From NCBI GenBank assembly GCA_937982565.1, contig CALJLN010000023.1:62001-126000 (forward strand): DNA of 64,000 bases, given 5' to 3'. Below are positions 33,092 through 41,582 of this stretch, piece after piece. The stretch is from UBA2421 sp002343075 (GTDB taxonomy: Bacteria > Planctomycetota > Phycisphaerae > Tepidisphaerales > Tepidisphaeraceae). The notes below the pieces were generated by a model, which searched no databases, was not told where the DNA came from, and worked only from the letters and a program-made list of their open reading frames with translations. Position 1 is the stretch's first letter. Each line of letters starts with the position of its first letter. The translations under genes and the position numbers were made by a program.

Positions 33092-34093
33092 CTAAGGAGC
33101 CGAATGAGAGGCCGGAGAGAATACAGTTGTCGCGATGGGCCGGGTGGCATCTTCGGCAATGCGGGCGCGGACGCTGATGAGGTCGCGATCGATTTGCGCC
33201 TTGAGCGATTCGACCGACGCGTACCGCCGCTGCTCGCGAAGATAGTCGAGCAGTTCAACTTCAATGATCTGGCCGTACAGGTCGCCTTCAAAATCGAGCA
33301 GATGCGCCTCGACCTGAAACGCTCGCTTCTCGAAACTAGGGAGTGACCCAATGCTCAGCGCGACAGGATGCTGGCGGCCATTGACCGTGCATGACGCTGC
33401 GTAAACACCATCTTCAGGAATGAGTTGCTGAGGCACACTCATATTCGCCGTCGGGATGCCGATAGTACGGCCGCGCTGGAAGCCCTTCACCACCTCGCCG
33501 CGGAGGACATAGGGCCGGCCGAGGCAGATTGCTGCATCGCGGGCGCGCCCGTTGGCCACCAGGTAGCGCACGAGTGTGCTGCTTACCTCCACCAGCGATA
33601 AATCAAGCAGTGCCACTTCCTCCGCCGCGAGAGAATGCACTTCGATATTCGTGCCAGCCGACCACTCGATCATGCGCTGCACATTTCCGTGGCGTGCTTT
33701 GCCGAAATTGAAGTTTGGGCCTTCGACAATGTGCCTCGGGCTGACCTGATCGCGAAGGATTGCAAAGAACGCTTGCGCTTCGAGATTGAGCACCTCGGGC
33801 GAGGGTGGCAACTCGACCAGATGTGTCACGCCCATCGCAGCAAGCAGCCGCCGTTTGACTTCGACAGGAGTCAGCCGCGGGGGCGCGACAGCGGGCTTGA
33901 GAATGGTCAACGGGTGCGGCTCAAACGTCACCACGCATAGCCCGTGCCCCTGTGCCCCCGAACCCGCCGTCAGCCGGCGCATCTCATTCACAATTCGCGC
34001 GTGCCCGCGGTGTACACCATCATAATTTCCAATGGAAAGCGCGCCGCCACGCGGCAGCTCGTGCAAACCTTCGATGCCGTGAAGAACTTTCAT
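33092..34093 (-). CDS. ribF: Bifunctional riboflavin kinase / FAD synthetase
   Basis: A 333-residue protein. The N-terminal nucleotidyltransferase domain has SIGNYDGVHRGHARIV (about residues 20-35) and FNFGKARHGN (about 142-151). The C-terminal flavokinase domain has GIPTANMSVP (about 212-221) and the metal-binding GVYAA (about 229-233). It makes FMN then FAD. It starts 16 bases after the secreted EEP-family gene and precedes nrnA by 24 bases. Confidence 0.95.
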   Translation of the reverse strand: MKVLHGIEGLHELPRGGALSIGNYDGVHRGHARIVNEMRRLTAGSGAQGHGLCVVTFEPHPLTILKPAVAPPRLTPVEVKRRLLAAMGVTHLVELPPSPEVLNLEAQAFFAILRDQVSPRHIVEGPNFNFGKARHGNVQRMIEWSAGTNIEVHSLAAEEVALLDLSLVEVSSTLVRYLVANGRARDAAICLGRPYVLRGEVVKGFQRGRTIGIPTANMSVPQQLIPEDGVYAASCTVNGRQHPVALSIGSLPSFEKRAFQVEAHLLDFEGDLYGQIIEVELLDYLREQRRYASVESLKAQIDRDLISVRARIAEDATRPIATTVFSPASHSAP

Positions 34094-34109
34094 ACCAATC
34101 CGCGCCGGG

Positions 34110-35429
34110 TTAATCTAACTCAACATCAATCCAAACCAACCGATGATCGCTTGAGGCATTCTTCTCCACAAGACGATGCAGCGGATCGCCAGCGCCCGGC
34201 CAGAACACGCCGGCTCCCTTCAGCTTGAGGCCGACACTCGGCAGAACGTAGTCCACCCGAAGATTACCCGGCGCGTTGCCGGTGTCGCCGAAGTCGGCGG
34301 TGTCAAACCGCGGGTCGGACCGATGCGACGCGTTGTTTCCCGCCTGCAGCCGCGCCGCTTCGCTCGCGCCCTCGCTCGACGGTGGATTGGCCGAATTCAC
34401 CCGCGGATGGTTGAGTAGCTGCTGAATCGCTCCGGGCACACTCGCGCCGTCTTTCGGGTCGGCATTCAAATCGCCGACAATCACAAACCTCTGCGGTGGC
34501 TTCGTAAACGCAATTCTCCCGCGGGCAAACCCGCCTTGCAGGGTCGTCTCAAATGAGTTGCGCGCCGGCTCCGGACCAACCGCCCGAGCCGGCCCGAAGA
34601 GATACCCCGCCGCCTCCCCTCCTGTGATGTAGTCGGCCCACAGTCGAATCTCATCATGGTTGCGCCTGCCGTTGCGGTCTTCCGGCCCATCAAACGCCGG
34701 CGGTGTCGGATGGCTCGCCAGCAGATGCACGATCTTGCCGCCCTGTTCGCTCGTGGCGATCGGCACATCCACATGCGTCTTGCTCGATAGCCGCAGAACA
34801 CGCAGCGCATCGGCAGAGTACCACGCTGAACCGTCTTGCTTTTGCGGAAGCATCGCGCCGGGCATCTCGCTCCAAAGCACCCCGCGCAGCGATACGATCT
34901 GATCCGCTAAAATCGGATACTTGCTGAGTATCAGCATCCCATACTGTCCGGGAAACAGCCCAAAGCCCAGCGAATCGCTACCGTACCCGCGCGTTCCCGG
35001 CTGCGTGGTTGCGACGCCGTCGCCGTCGAGGTCGATGCCCGAAGCCACGCCGGTGTTGACCGCTTCACAATAGCTGTATGCAAATGTAATCGGCTCCGCA
35101 CCATTCTGGCCGCGCGCGAGATAGTTGGCTTGAAAAAGGCGGGCAGCCTCGCCGGCGGGGTCGTAGTCGAATTCGTTGATGAGAATCACATCAGGCCGGA
35201 CACGCTGAATGATCTCGGCCACAGCCTCAATCTGCGCATCATCCCCCCGGCGAAGATGCTCAACCAACATCCCCGGCTGATCGCGGTTGAGCGACGCGTT
35301 AAACGTTGCAAACCGAATCGTGATCGGCTTGGCACAGCCCGTCACCGAAAAGATGAGCAACAGAAATCCCGAAATCAACGGCACAACCCCGCGGGAATGT
35401 GTGGGGATGGTTGGAATGGTGATGTTCAT
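34110..35429 (-). CDS. Secreted endonuclease/exonuclease/phosphatase (EEP) family protein, putative lipoprotein
   Basis: A 439-residue protein. The N-terminus has a hydrophobic signal with a lipobox-like VTGC (Cys about residue 32). EEP motifs follow: IRFATFNASLNR, VILINEFDYD, LLASHPTPP, FVIVGDLNADPKDG, and the C-terminal NASSDHRLVWIDVEL, giving the Asn, Glu, Asp, Asn and His active-site set. Members are nucleases or phosphoesterases; the target outside the membrane is unknown. It is first in a probable EEP-ribF-nrnA transcript. Confidence 0.87.
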   Translation of the reverse strand: MNITIPTIPTHSRGVVPLISGFLLLIFSVTGCAKPITIRFATFNASLNRDQPGMLVEHLRRGDDAQIEAVAEIIQRVRPDVILINEFDYDPAGEAARLFQANYLARGQNGAEPITFAYSYCEAVNTGVASGIDLDGDGVATTQPGTRGYGSDSLGFGLFPGQYGMLILSKYPILADQIVSLRGVLWSEMPGAMLPQKQDGSAWYSADALRVLRLSSKTHVDVPIATSEQGGKIVHLLASHPTPPAFDGPEDRNGRRNHDEIRLWADYITGGEAAGYLFGPARAVGPEPARNSFETTLQGGFARGRIAFTKPPQRFVIVGDLNADPKDGASVPGAIQQLLNHPRVNSANPPSSEGASEAARLQAGNNASHRSDPRFDTADFGDTGNAPGNLRVDYVLPSVGLKLKGAGVFWPGAGDPLHRLVEKNASSDHRLVWIDVELD

Positions 35430-35591
35430 GGGTGGTTGTTCTCAATCACTCAAAACAGCGGGGCAAACCAGCATGCAACCGGCTGCTGCCGAGCGGTCGT
35501 AAGCATGACCGGACGCGCACACGAAGGCAATCGTCAGGCACTCCCGTTCCGCGATAGCAATCGTCCGTCGCGGCGATACAATCAGTTTGCC

Positions 35592-35813
35592 ATGCCCATG
35601 TATGAATACATTTGCAAGAAGTGCGACGAGAAGTTTGAGAAGCTCGTCCGGTCCATGTCGGATGAATCCCGCCCGGCGTGTCCAAAGTGCAACAGTCAGC
35701 AAACCGCGCGCACGATGAGCGTTTTCGCCGCGGTTGGGAAAGACAGCGCCGCACCAGCATCAGCCCCCGGCTGCGGCCGCTGCGGCGGCCCCGGACCGTG
35801 CGGCTTCGGGTGA
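35592..35813 (+). CDS. FmdB family zinc-ribbon protein
   Basis: A 73-residue protein starting MPMYEYICKKCDEKFEKLV. The FmdB/CxxC motif pair CKKC and CPKC (in ACPKCNSQQTARTMSVF) is intact and should bind zinc. The C-terminus GCGRCGGPGPCGF adds three more Cys. Members are small putative regulators of unknown target. ATG 35592 is chosen because the upstream open frame is not protein-like. Confidence 0.85.
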   Translation: MPMYEYICKKCDEKFEKLVRSMSDESRPACPKCNSQQTARTMSVFAAVGKDSAAPASAPGCGRCGGPGPCGFG

Positions 35814-35870
35814 GCACGCCGCGACATCCAGCGCCCGCCACGCACCCGCACCGCCGATAGGAAAACGTAG

Positions 35871-35890
35871 ATTGTTCCGCGCGGAACAAT
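35871..35890. promoter_or_regulatory. Palindrome copy 1, ParB/operator-like site
   Basis: A perfect 20-bp palindrome, ATTGTTCCGCGCGGAACAAT, extended to 22 bp by flanking G and C (35870-35891). It is the first of two copies in the spacer after the FmdB gene. The outer half-sites TGTTCC/GGAACA match those of the chromosomal parS variant TGTTCCACGTGGAACA, but the centre is GCGC, not ACGT. Confidence 0.65.
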
Positions 35891-35932
35891 CGCCGAGTCT
35901 CTTCTCCGCACTCCAACAACAACAGGAAAAAT

Positions 35933-35960
35933 TCAAATTGTTCCGCGCGGAACAATTTGA
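35933..35960. promoter_or_regulatory. Palindrome copy 2, ParB/operator-like site
   Basis: A second copy of the same 20-bp core (35937-35956), here extended to a perfect 28-bp palindrome by flanking TCAA and TTGA. The two centres are 66 bases apart, about six helical turns, so proteins bound to both would face the same side. No open frame here looks real; a frame that reads LFRAEQ twice is a by-product of the repeat. Confidence 0.65.
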
Positions 35961-36121
35961 TTCATGCCTTGCAAGTCATTGCAAATAATGATGTTACAAC
36001 GTAATTAAGTAAAATCCACACCCTAACAGAATTTGAACTAATGTGAATAGGGCCACAAAGTTTCACCGGCTCCCAACCGAGTCCAAACCCCCCATTCCGC
36101 CGAGCCAGCGATCACCACAAA

Positions 36122-37261
36122 TCAGCCCCGCCGCCGACGCAAAAGCCCCGCCACGCCGAGCACCACCGCCGCTGCTGACGCGGGTTCGGGGATGGGGGTG
36201 AGGACGTAGTACGCATATCCGCCCCCGGCGGACGGGTCGATTCGGGCTTCTGCGAATATTTGCCCGGCGTTGTTGATGTCCAGGCCGTTGATCAGCGTAG
36301 CACCAGGAATGTTTACAAACGTGTTCAAGTCCTGTGGCGTGTTCGCTCCGTTGAACCAGACGAGCGCTTTCTCCACATCCCCGCCGAAGTTGCTTGCCCC
36401 GCCGACGAGGGTGTTGTCGTTGTTGATGGCGTATGCCTTGGCCGCATTGAAGCCGGGAAACAAGCCCAGCGCGATGAACTGATCGTCGTGCCAGGCAAAG
36501 GGGAGTTGTGCAATGACGGTGGACGGCTCCTGCGGATCGGTCGGTCGATACTCGCCGGCCACCCAGTTATTGTCGTTGATGTCGAACGCAAAAGTGTTCG
36601 GAAAATCAGGATGCACCAGCAGTTGCGAGGTGCCGCCTTGCCCGATGAAGCCGGCATGGCTGTTGGGCACGTTCCTGATGAATGAAGGGCCGACGTACCA
36701 GCCGTTGTTGTTGACGGTAAAGGCTCGGCTAACACGGTTGTCCAGCCCCTGGATCTGATGAAACCCATCGCCGTCCCAATAGGTGGCAGTCACGTCATTC
36801 CCATCCCCATTGTCCCTCAACGCATACCCGGCAATGAAGTTCTGACTGCCGGAGATTGCCACGCCAAAGCCGGTGTGCGAGCCAAGAAAACGCGGCCCGT
36901 CCGGCTCCCAGACCGTGGGCCGAGGCAACTCACCTGCATTTACTGTAATGAAACCGACGGGATTCTCACCTGCACTGAACCCATTCGCGTAAGCCTGCCG
37001 GTAAGGGCCGTTGACCGGCAAAACCGAAGGAACGCCAGCGTTATCCCAAAGAATCGCCTGGTCGATGGGGGCGGTACTGATGCTTCTGCGAGAGAACCCG
37101 GCGATCTTGCCGGATGGCGAGAGCGAAGTCGCGATCCCCCAAAAGTTATATAGCAACGACTCACTCGGCGGACGCATCAAAGTCGCCTGATAAGAGGGTG
37201 CGGCGTACCCTGTCGTGAAAACCAGAAACATTTGGAAGGTGACTGCTGACAGGACGAGCAT
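36122..37261 (-). CDS. PEP-CTERM sorting domain protein
   Basis: A 379-residue exported protein. ATG 37261 gives a signal peptide (MLVLSAVTFQMFLVFTTGYA). The body consists of repeated short beta motifs with GFSAGENPVGFIT, NNNGWYVGPSF and NDNNWVAGEYRP, similar to HAF-type extracellular repeats. The C-terminus is a PEP-CTERM tail: IPEPASAAAVVLGVAGLL then RRRRG, recognised by an exosortase. The gene is divergent from a second PEP-CTERM gene with 55 bases between them, so the two may be coregulated. Confidence 0.88.
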   Translation of the reverse strand: MLVLSAVTFQMFLVFTTGYAAPSYQATLMRPPSESLLYNFWGIATSLSPSGKIAGFSRRSISTAPIDQAILWDNAGVPSVLPVNGPYRQAYANGFSAGENPVGFITVNAGELPRPTVWEPDGPRFLGSHTGFGVAISGSQNFIAGYALRDNGDGNDVTATYWDGDGFHQIQGLDNRVSRAFTVNNNGWYVGPSFIRNVPNSHAGFIGQGGTSQLLVHPDFPNTFAFDINDNNWVAGEYRPTDPQEPSTVIAQLPFAWHDDQFIALGLFPGFNAAKAYAINNDNTLVGGASNFGGDVEKALVWFNGANTPQDLNTFVNIPGATLINGLDINNAGQIFAEARIDPSAGGGYAYYVLTPIPEPASAAAVVLGVAGLLRRRRG

Positions 37262-37316
37262 ACGAAGAGGGAATGCCGAGGTACTAGGGGGATTCGAGCC
37301 TCTCGATAGGAGTATC

Positions 37317-39293
37317 ATGCGCTACAGTCTTGCATCATTTCGGCCTTTCATCAACAGAAATCTGTCGATTTCTGCAATTGTGGTCATTACGGGAGCGGGC
37401 GCGACCAGCAGCCGTGCGGTGGCGCAGGTGAATGACTGGATAGCAGACTCCAGTGTCTGGGATAATGCAGCAAGTTGGGAACTCGGGCTTCCGATTCAAG
37501 GCCAAGTCCAGCGCATCGCCACCAACGCTGCGAGTGGGAACACGCTGTTCTGGCGGTCGGGTAGTTCGGGCACCGTCTTCGGCGGGACGATCGACCTTCG
37601 CAGCACGTCCAACGTTGGCACGTTTGCCAACGGTGCCGGGACTGCCTCAGTCATCGTCAGCTTTGGGGTCAATGCAGGACTGGACTCAGAGAAGAACCTC
37701 ACCATCCGCACCGTCGGCGAAGATATGACCTTTATCATTCCCGGCATCTTTCATGCACGTGGAAGGCCCAACAAATCAATCGATCTCAATCCAACCTTGT
37801 TAGGCGACGGTTCGCTCGTCTTTTCGCAACTTCCCGGCTCAGGCCCGGGGGTAACCAACTTCACGGTCGGTGCGCGGGCGGGACCCTTGGGTGAGTTCGA
37901 CACGGAAAGTGAGTTCACTGGTGGAACGACCATCAATGCCGACGTCAGTGTGAACATTCCCCGTGATTCGATCCAGAACGAGTTGACCAAAGTCGTGGAC
38001 TCGGGGCCTCTCGGCAGCGCAACGCTAACGCTTAACGGTGGAACCTTAAACTTAGCCTCGGGTGTGATCCCAGCGCCCACTGGGTTGGGCAATGCGATCG
38101 TTCTGACCGCTGATTCCGTAGTTTACAATTTTGGCCCCAAGGTCAGGAGTTTGAAGGGCTTCGTCAATCTCACCAGCGGAGCCGGAAGCGCATCGACGGG
38201 CCACACCTTGCTGGTCGACACTCTTCAGATTCTGCGCTTTGACGATGCCTCCTTCTCGCCAGGCGACACCGGAACAATCGCCTTTGCAAACACCGGTGCC
38301 GATGACTCACTACGATTCTCCGTCGCCAGCGGGACCAGCGTGTTCAACGCCGGTTCGACCACCTTCGGCGGGGCCGTTGGAATCATCCAGTCTGATGGCA
38401 GCCTGAGGGGAAACGTCTCCAAGGAAGGCGGCGGGTTTTTTGCAGCGAAGCATTTTCGGGTCAACGCCCTGAGCGTCGATGCAGGAACCCTTGCCATTCT
38501 CCAGGACGGCTCGACCGTGTACGGCGACACCGGCACGATCAACACCAGCATCGCCAACACGCTGGCCATCGCCGGCACCGACACCAGCCCCGAGGCTGCG
38601 CTCGATCTGACCAACGGCAAGCTGATTGTCGATTACACCGGCACCAGCCCGATCGGCGGGGTGTACAACAGCGGCAGCATCACACCCTCCGGCCACGCGG
38701 CGCGAATCAAGGCGGCATGGAACGACGGCAACTGGAACGGCAATGGAATCACTTCATCGCTCGCTGCGGGCACGACTTCCTTCGGCGTCGGCTATGCCGA
38801 AGCGAGCGCGCTTTCCCTCTCAACCTTCGGCGGGGTCGCGGTCGATTCCACCAGCCTGCTCATGCGCTTTACCTACTACGCCGACGCAGACCTGTCCGGG
38901 CAGGTCGGTCTCCCTGACTTCACAATCCTTGGTAACGCATTCGGATTGACCAACGCGCACTGGAGCGACGGCGATGCCAACTACGATGGCGTGATTGACC
39001 TTAACGACTTCACAGCGCTGGCAACCAACTTCGGCATGAACCAACTCGCCCGAGGCGGCCCGCCGCGATTGCAGCCGCTTTACATTGCGTTGCTCGATTA
39101 CCCGCAGATCTACTGGGAAGCGCGCGGGTCACGGGAACTGTGGGCGATGTTTGAGCAGTTCGAGTCGATGAACCTCGGCCCCATCCCCGCGATGCCGGAA
39201 GGGCTGCGGTCGATTCCCGAACCGGCTACGGGCGCGGCGGTGCTGCTGGCGATGGCGGCGACGAGATATCGCACTCGGCGGCGCTGGGCGTGA
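37317..39293 (+). CDS. PEP-CTERM protein with beta-helix-like body and dockerin-like segment
   Basis: A 658-residue exported protein. The start MRYSLASFRPFINRNLSIS begins a signal peptide ending near AVAQ. The body is low-complexity Thr/Ser/Gly/Asn-rich beta sequence typical of autotransporter-like surface proteins. Near residues 520-575 are two EF-hand-like repeats, DADLSGQVGLPDFTILGNAFG and GDANYDGVIDLNDFTALATNFG (each shown in part as DLSGQVGLPDF, NYDGVIDLNDF), the type I dockerin pattern. A PEP-CTERM tail ends it (SIPEPATGAAVLLAMAA, RYRTRRRW). Confidence 0.87.
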   Translation: MRYSLASFRPFINRNLSISAIVVITGAGATSSRAVAQVNDWIADSSVWDNAASWELGLPIQGQVQRIATNAASGNTLFWRSGSSGTVFGGTIDLRSTSNVGTFANGAGTASVIVSFGVNAGLDSEKNLTIRTVGEDMTFIIPGIFHARGRPNKSIDLNPTLLGDGSLVFSQLPGSGPGVTNFTVGARAGPLGEFDTESEFTGGTTINADVSVNIPRDSIQNELTKVVDSGPLGSATLTLNGGTLNLASGVIPAPTGLGNAIVLTADSVVYNFGPKVRSLKGFVNLTSGAGSASTGHTLLVDTLQILRFDDASFSPGDTGTIAFANTGADDSLRFSVASGTSVFNAGSTTFGGAVGIIQSDGSLRGNVSKEGGGFFAAKHFRVNALSVDAGTLAILQDGSTVYGDTGTINTSIANTLAIAGTDTSPEAALDLTNGKLIVDYTGTSPIGGVYNSGSITPSGHAARIKAAWNDGNWNGNGITSSLAAGTTSFGVGYAEASALSLSTFGGVAVDSTSLLMRFTYYADADLSGQVGLPDFTILGNAFGLTNAHWSDGDANYDGVIDLNDFTALATNFGMNQLARGGPPRLQPLYIALLDYPQIYWEARGSRELWAMFEQFESMNLGPIPAMPEGLRSIPEPATGAAVLLAMAATRYRTRRRWA

Positions 39294-39426
39294 TTGAGTG
39301 CTGCGTCTAAACACACCCACGACAAGGGCTAGAAGCCCATGTGGTGCCACCCGGATTGAGTTCTGTGTTGTCTGGGTGGTACTACTCGGCCTTCGGGGCC
39401 AAGCAGTGCAGGCGCATTGATCAAAC

Positions 39427-39489
39427 CGTAGCACGGGTTTTCAACCCGTCTGTTTGAATCACGAAGACGGGTTGAAAACCCGTGCTACG
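39427..39489. repeat. Intergenic inverted-repeat element
   Basis: Two perfect 24-bp arms (39427-39450 and 39466-39489; GTAGCACGGGTTTTCAACCC in the left arm) flank a 15-base loop. Sequences of the ACGGGTTGAAAACCCGTGC kind are, as I recall, scattered between genes in many environmental bacteria, so this is probably one copy of a dispersed repeat. It lies between the second PEP-CTERM gene and flagellin, both transcribed toward it. Confidence 0.8.
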
Positions 39490-39537
39490 CATCTCATCGC
39501 GCTTCGTTCTAAGCACGCGATGTTTGCCGCGCGCAGC

Positions 39538-39574
39538 AACAAGCCCCGTGGCCTGGTGGGCCCGGGGCTTATTG
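39538..39574 (-). terminator. Terminator of the flagellin gene
   Basis: AAGCCCCG near 39541 and CGGGGCTT near 39566 form a hairpin on the minus strand, with GGCC pairs inside and TTGTTG after it. It lies about 65 bases beyond the flagellin stop. The U-run is weak. Confidence 0.5.
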
Positions 39575-39637
39575 TCTGCTGTCGCGGCGGGCAGAGCGAA
39601 GGCCTCTGCCCTTGCGAACTTCAACCTTCCAAGACTT

Positions 39638-41041
39638 TTACTGCAGCAGGGCGAGCACCTGCTGCGGGGCGGCGTTGGCCTGGGCCAAGACCGACGTATT
39701 GGCCTGCACGAGAATCTGCGCCCGGGTGAGGGCTGCAGTTTCGCTGGCGAAATCGGCATCGCGAATCGCCGACTCACTCGCGGTGACGTTTTCGAGCGCC
39801 ACGCTCAGGCTGTTGCTGTTGGTTTCGAGCACATTTTTCTGCAGCGCGCCGAGCCGGCCACGGAGCACCGACACCTGTCGAATGCTTTCGGTGAGGATCT
39901 TTTGTGCTTGAATGAAGTTGCCCTTGACCAGCGAGTTATCGCCGTCGCTGCCGATGGTACTCAGCCGGCCGAGCACGTCATTGCCGAGCTTGGTGGTTGC
40001 GACCGAACCGAGGCCGACTTGAATCTGCCCCGGCCGATTGACCTGCGAGCCGATCTGGAACTTCGCCCCGCCGCCGGTGATGTTAAAACTGGTGCCGGTG
40101 TTGGAGACGACGGTTCCGAAAGCTGCGTCGAGCGAGACCTCGATATCGAGATCGCCGTTGCGCAGGGTTGCGGTCAATCCCCGGACGTCGGCGGCCGAGC
40201 CATTGATGGCGACGGTGGCGTCTTGTCCGCTGTCTTTGCCGTTGACGAAGACACCGCTGATGGTCTTGACCGAGACGAACTGGTCGGACCCGTATCCGGT
40301 GGAGGTGAATCGCAGCGCGCTGCCGCTGACGACGGCGCTGACGCCGGTCGATTCCTTGAGGCTGTTGACCGCTGTTGCGACGGCACTGGTGGTGGTATTG
40401 GCAGCAAACGAAAGCTGCTCGGTTCCGAAGACGCCCGCGACTTCGACGGTGATGGCGCTGGTGCCGACATCGGTGCCGGTGAACTGCACCTCGCCGAGTT
40501 GCGCTGAGCCGGTCACCTGCACGACGATCGACTGCGACCCATTGTCCGGCAGCTTGGCGGCGTTGACGGTCACAATGTCAATCGCGGTGCTTGTGACACC
40601 CGAGAGTGTGTAGTCGAGCGAGCCGTTCAGTAGCTTGATGCCGTTGAACTGCGTCGTGTTGCTGATTCGGTTGATGGAGTTGAGGATCGAATCGACCTGG
40701 AGCTGATTGGCCTGGACTTCCTGGTCGCTGAGCGCGCCGGAGTTGGCGGCTTGCAGCGTGAGTCCCTGCAGTTCCAGCAGCAGTGATGAGACTTCGTTGA
40801 GCGAGCCTTCAGCGGTGTTGATGACGTTGTTGGCGCGGCTGGTGTTGTCGATGGCGGTGCGAATGCCGTTGATTTCACTTCGCAGGGTCTCGCTGGCGAT
40901 GAGGCCTGCCGGGTCATCCTTGCCGCTGTTGATCCGTAACCCGCTGGCGAGGCGTTCGAGGCGGGTGTTGAGGTCGCCGGTGTTCCGTCCGAGACGGTGA
41001 ATGGCTTGCAGAGACTGAATATTGGTATTGATACGGCTCAT
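39638..41041 (-). CDS. fliC: Flagellin
   Basis: A 467-residue flagellin, the filament subunit. ATG 41041 with GGAGG upstream is chosen over a longer open frame. The conserved N-terminal D0/D1 (MSRINTNIQSLQAIHRLGRN, GLRINSGKDDPAGL) and C-terminal D1/D0 (LGALQKNVLETNSNSLSVALENVTASESAIRDADFA, read in parts, ending AQANAAPQQVLALL) bracket a variable middle of about 220 residues. It stands alone; no fliD, fliS or flagellar operon is in the window. Confidence 0.95.
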   Translation of the reverse strand: MSRINTNIQSLQAIHRLGRNTGDLNTRLERLASGLRINSGKDDPAGLIASETLRSEINGIRTAIDNTSRANNVINTAEGSLNEVSSLLLELQGLTLQAANSGALSDQEVQANQLQVDSILNSINRISNTTQFNGIKLLNGSLDYTLSGVTSTAIDIVTVNAAKLPDNGSQSIVVQVTGSAQLGEVQFTGTDVGTSAITVEVAGVFGTEQLSFAANTTTSAVATAVNSLKESTGVSAVVSGSALRFTSTGYGSDQFVSVKTISGVFVNGKDSGQDATVAINGSAADVRGLTATLRNGDLDIEVSLDAAFGTVVSNTGTSFNITGGGAKFQIGSQVNRPGQIQVGLGSVATTKLGNDVLGRLSTIGSDGDNSLVKGNFIQAQKILTESIRQVSVLRGRLGALQKNVLETNSNSLSVALENVTASESAIRDADFASETAALTRAQILVQANTSVLAQANAAPQQVLALLQ

Positions 41042-41582
41042 AACATCCTCCGTGATGGAGCTATGGCGGATATCCGTTTCCGCCGGTCTTGGAAAAAGGT
41101 TGAAAACAGAGTGCGCGTGTCGCAATCAGCGACTCAGACCCGCGGCTCCGCCACGGAAAATGGGGTGTGTTGAGGGGTCGGCCAACCTCCTTGTTGAAGC
41201 GTATCTCCGCCGGCAATCCGTTGCCGCCGGGCGTGTCGCACTGGGCCACCTTGCCCGCGTCACGCAGTCTTACCGCGACAATCGTCGGCCAATAAATCGC
41301 GCAAACTTTAACGGACGTTTCGGCAGGTTCTGCGCGATCGCAGATTGCCGATAATAACATGCACTGCAAGCCAAAATCACGATTCACCTTGACGGGGTGC
41401 CAGCGGTGGCGAAAATCGATTGCTGGTTCGAGGTCGGTCGCCTCGCCCCTCTTTTCATCGAACCCCTGCGTCGATCGGACAGTTTTGCCGAATCCTCGCC
41501 CCGGCGGTGCGACCCTGAGCAGACCGACCACGGAGACCCCGGCCACCGAATTTACCCTGATCTTTCCTCTCAATAATCGACC
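41042..41582. other. 541-base spacer between flagellin and pheT
   Basis: Besides the candidate sigma-28 boxes, this stretch holds a short hairpin near 41330-41346 (TCTGCG-CGAT-CGCAGA). No open frame with protein-like codon use was found on either strand. Confidence 0.6.
41282..41310 (-). promoter_or_regulatory. Possible sigma-28-like promoter of flagellin
   Basis: On the minus strand TAAAGTTT (41303-41310) is followed by GCCGACGA (41282-41289), close to the sigma-28 boxes TAAAGTTT and GCCGATAA. The spacing is two bases longer than usual and the site is about 240 bases upstream of the ATG. A GCCGATAA also lies on the plus strand near 41347 with no matching -35 box. Confidence 0.3.

Noticed and set aside
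35734..35988. Open frame reading LFRAEQ twice after the FmdB gene
   Set aside because: The repeat comes from the two palindromes, codon use is poor and the frame overlaps the FmdB gene in another phase.
37288..37312. GGATTCGAGCC-like T-loop string, possible tRNA
   Set aside because: No acceptor, D or anticodon stems can be drawn around it.
41347..41354. Plus-strand GCCGATAA as a sigma-28 promoter for pheT
   Set aside because: No TAAA box at the right distance, and pheT is not expected to be flagellar-controlled.
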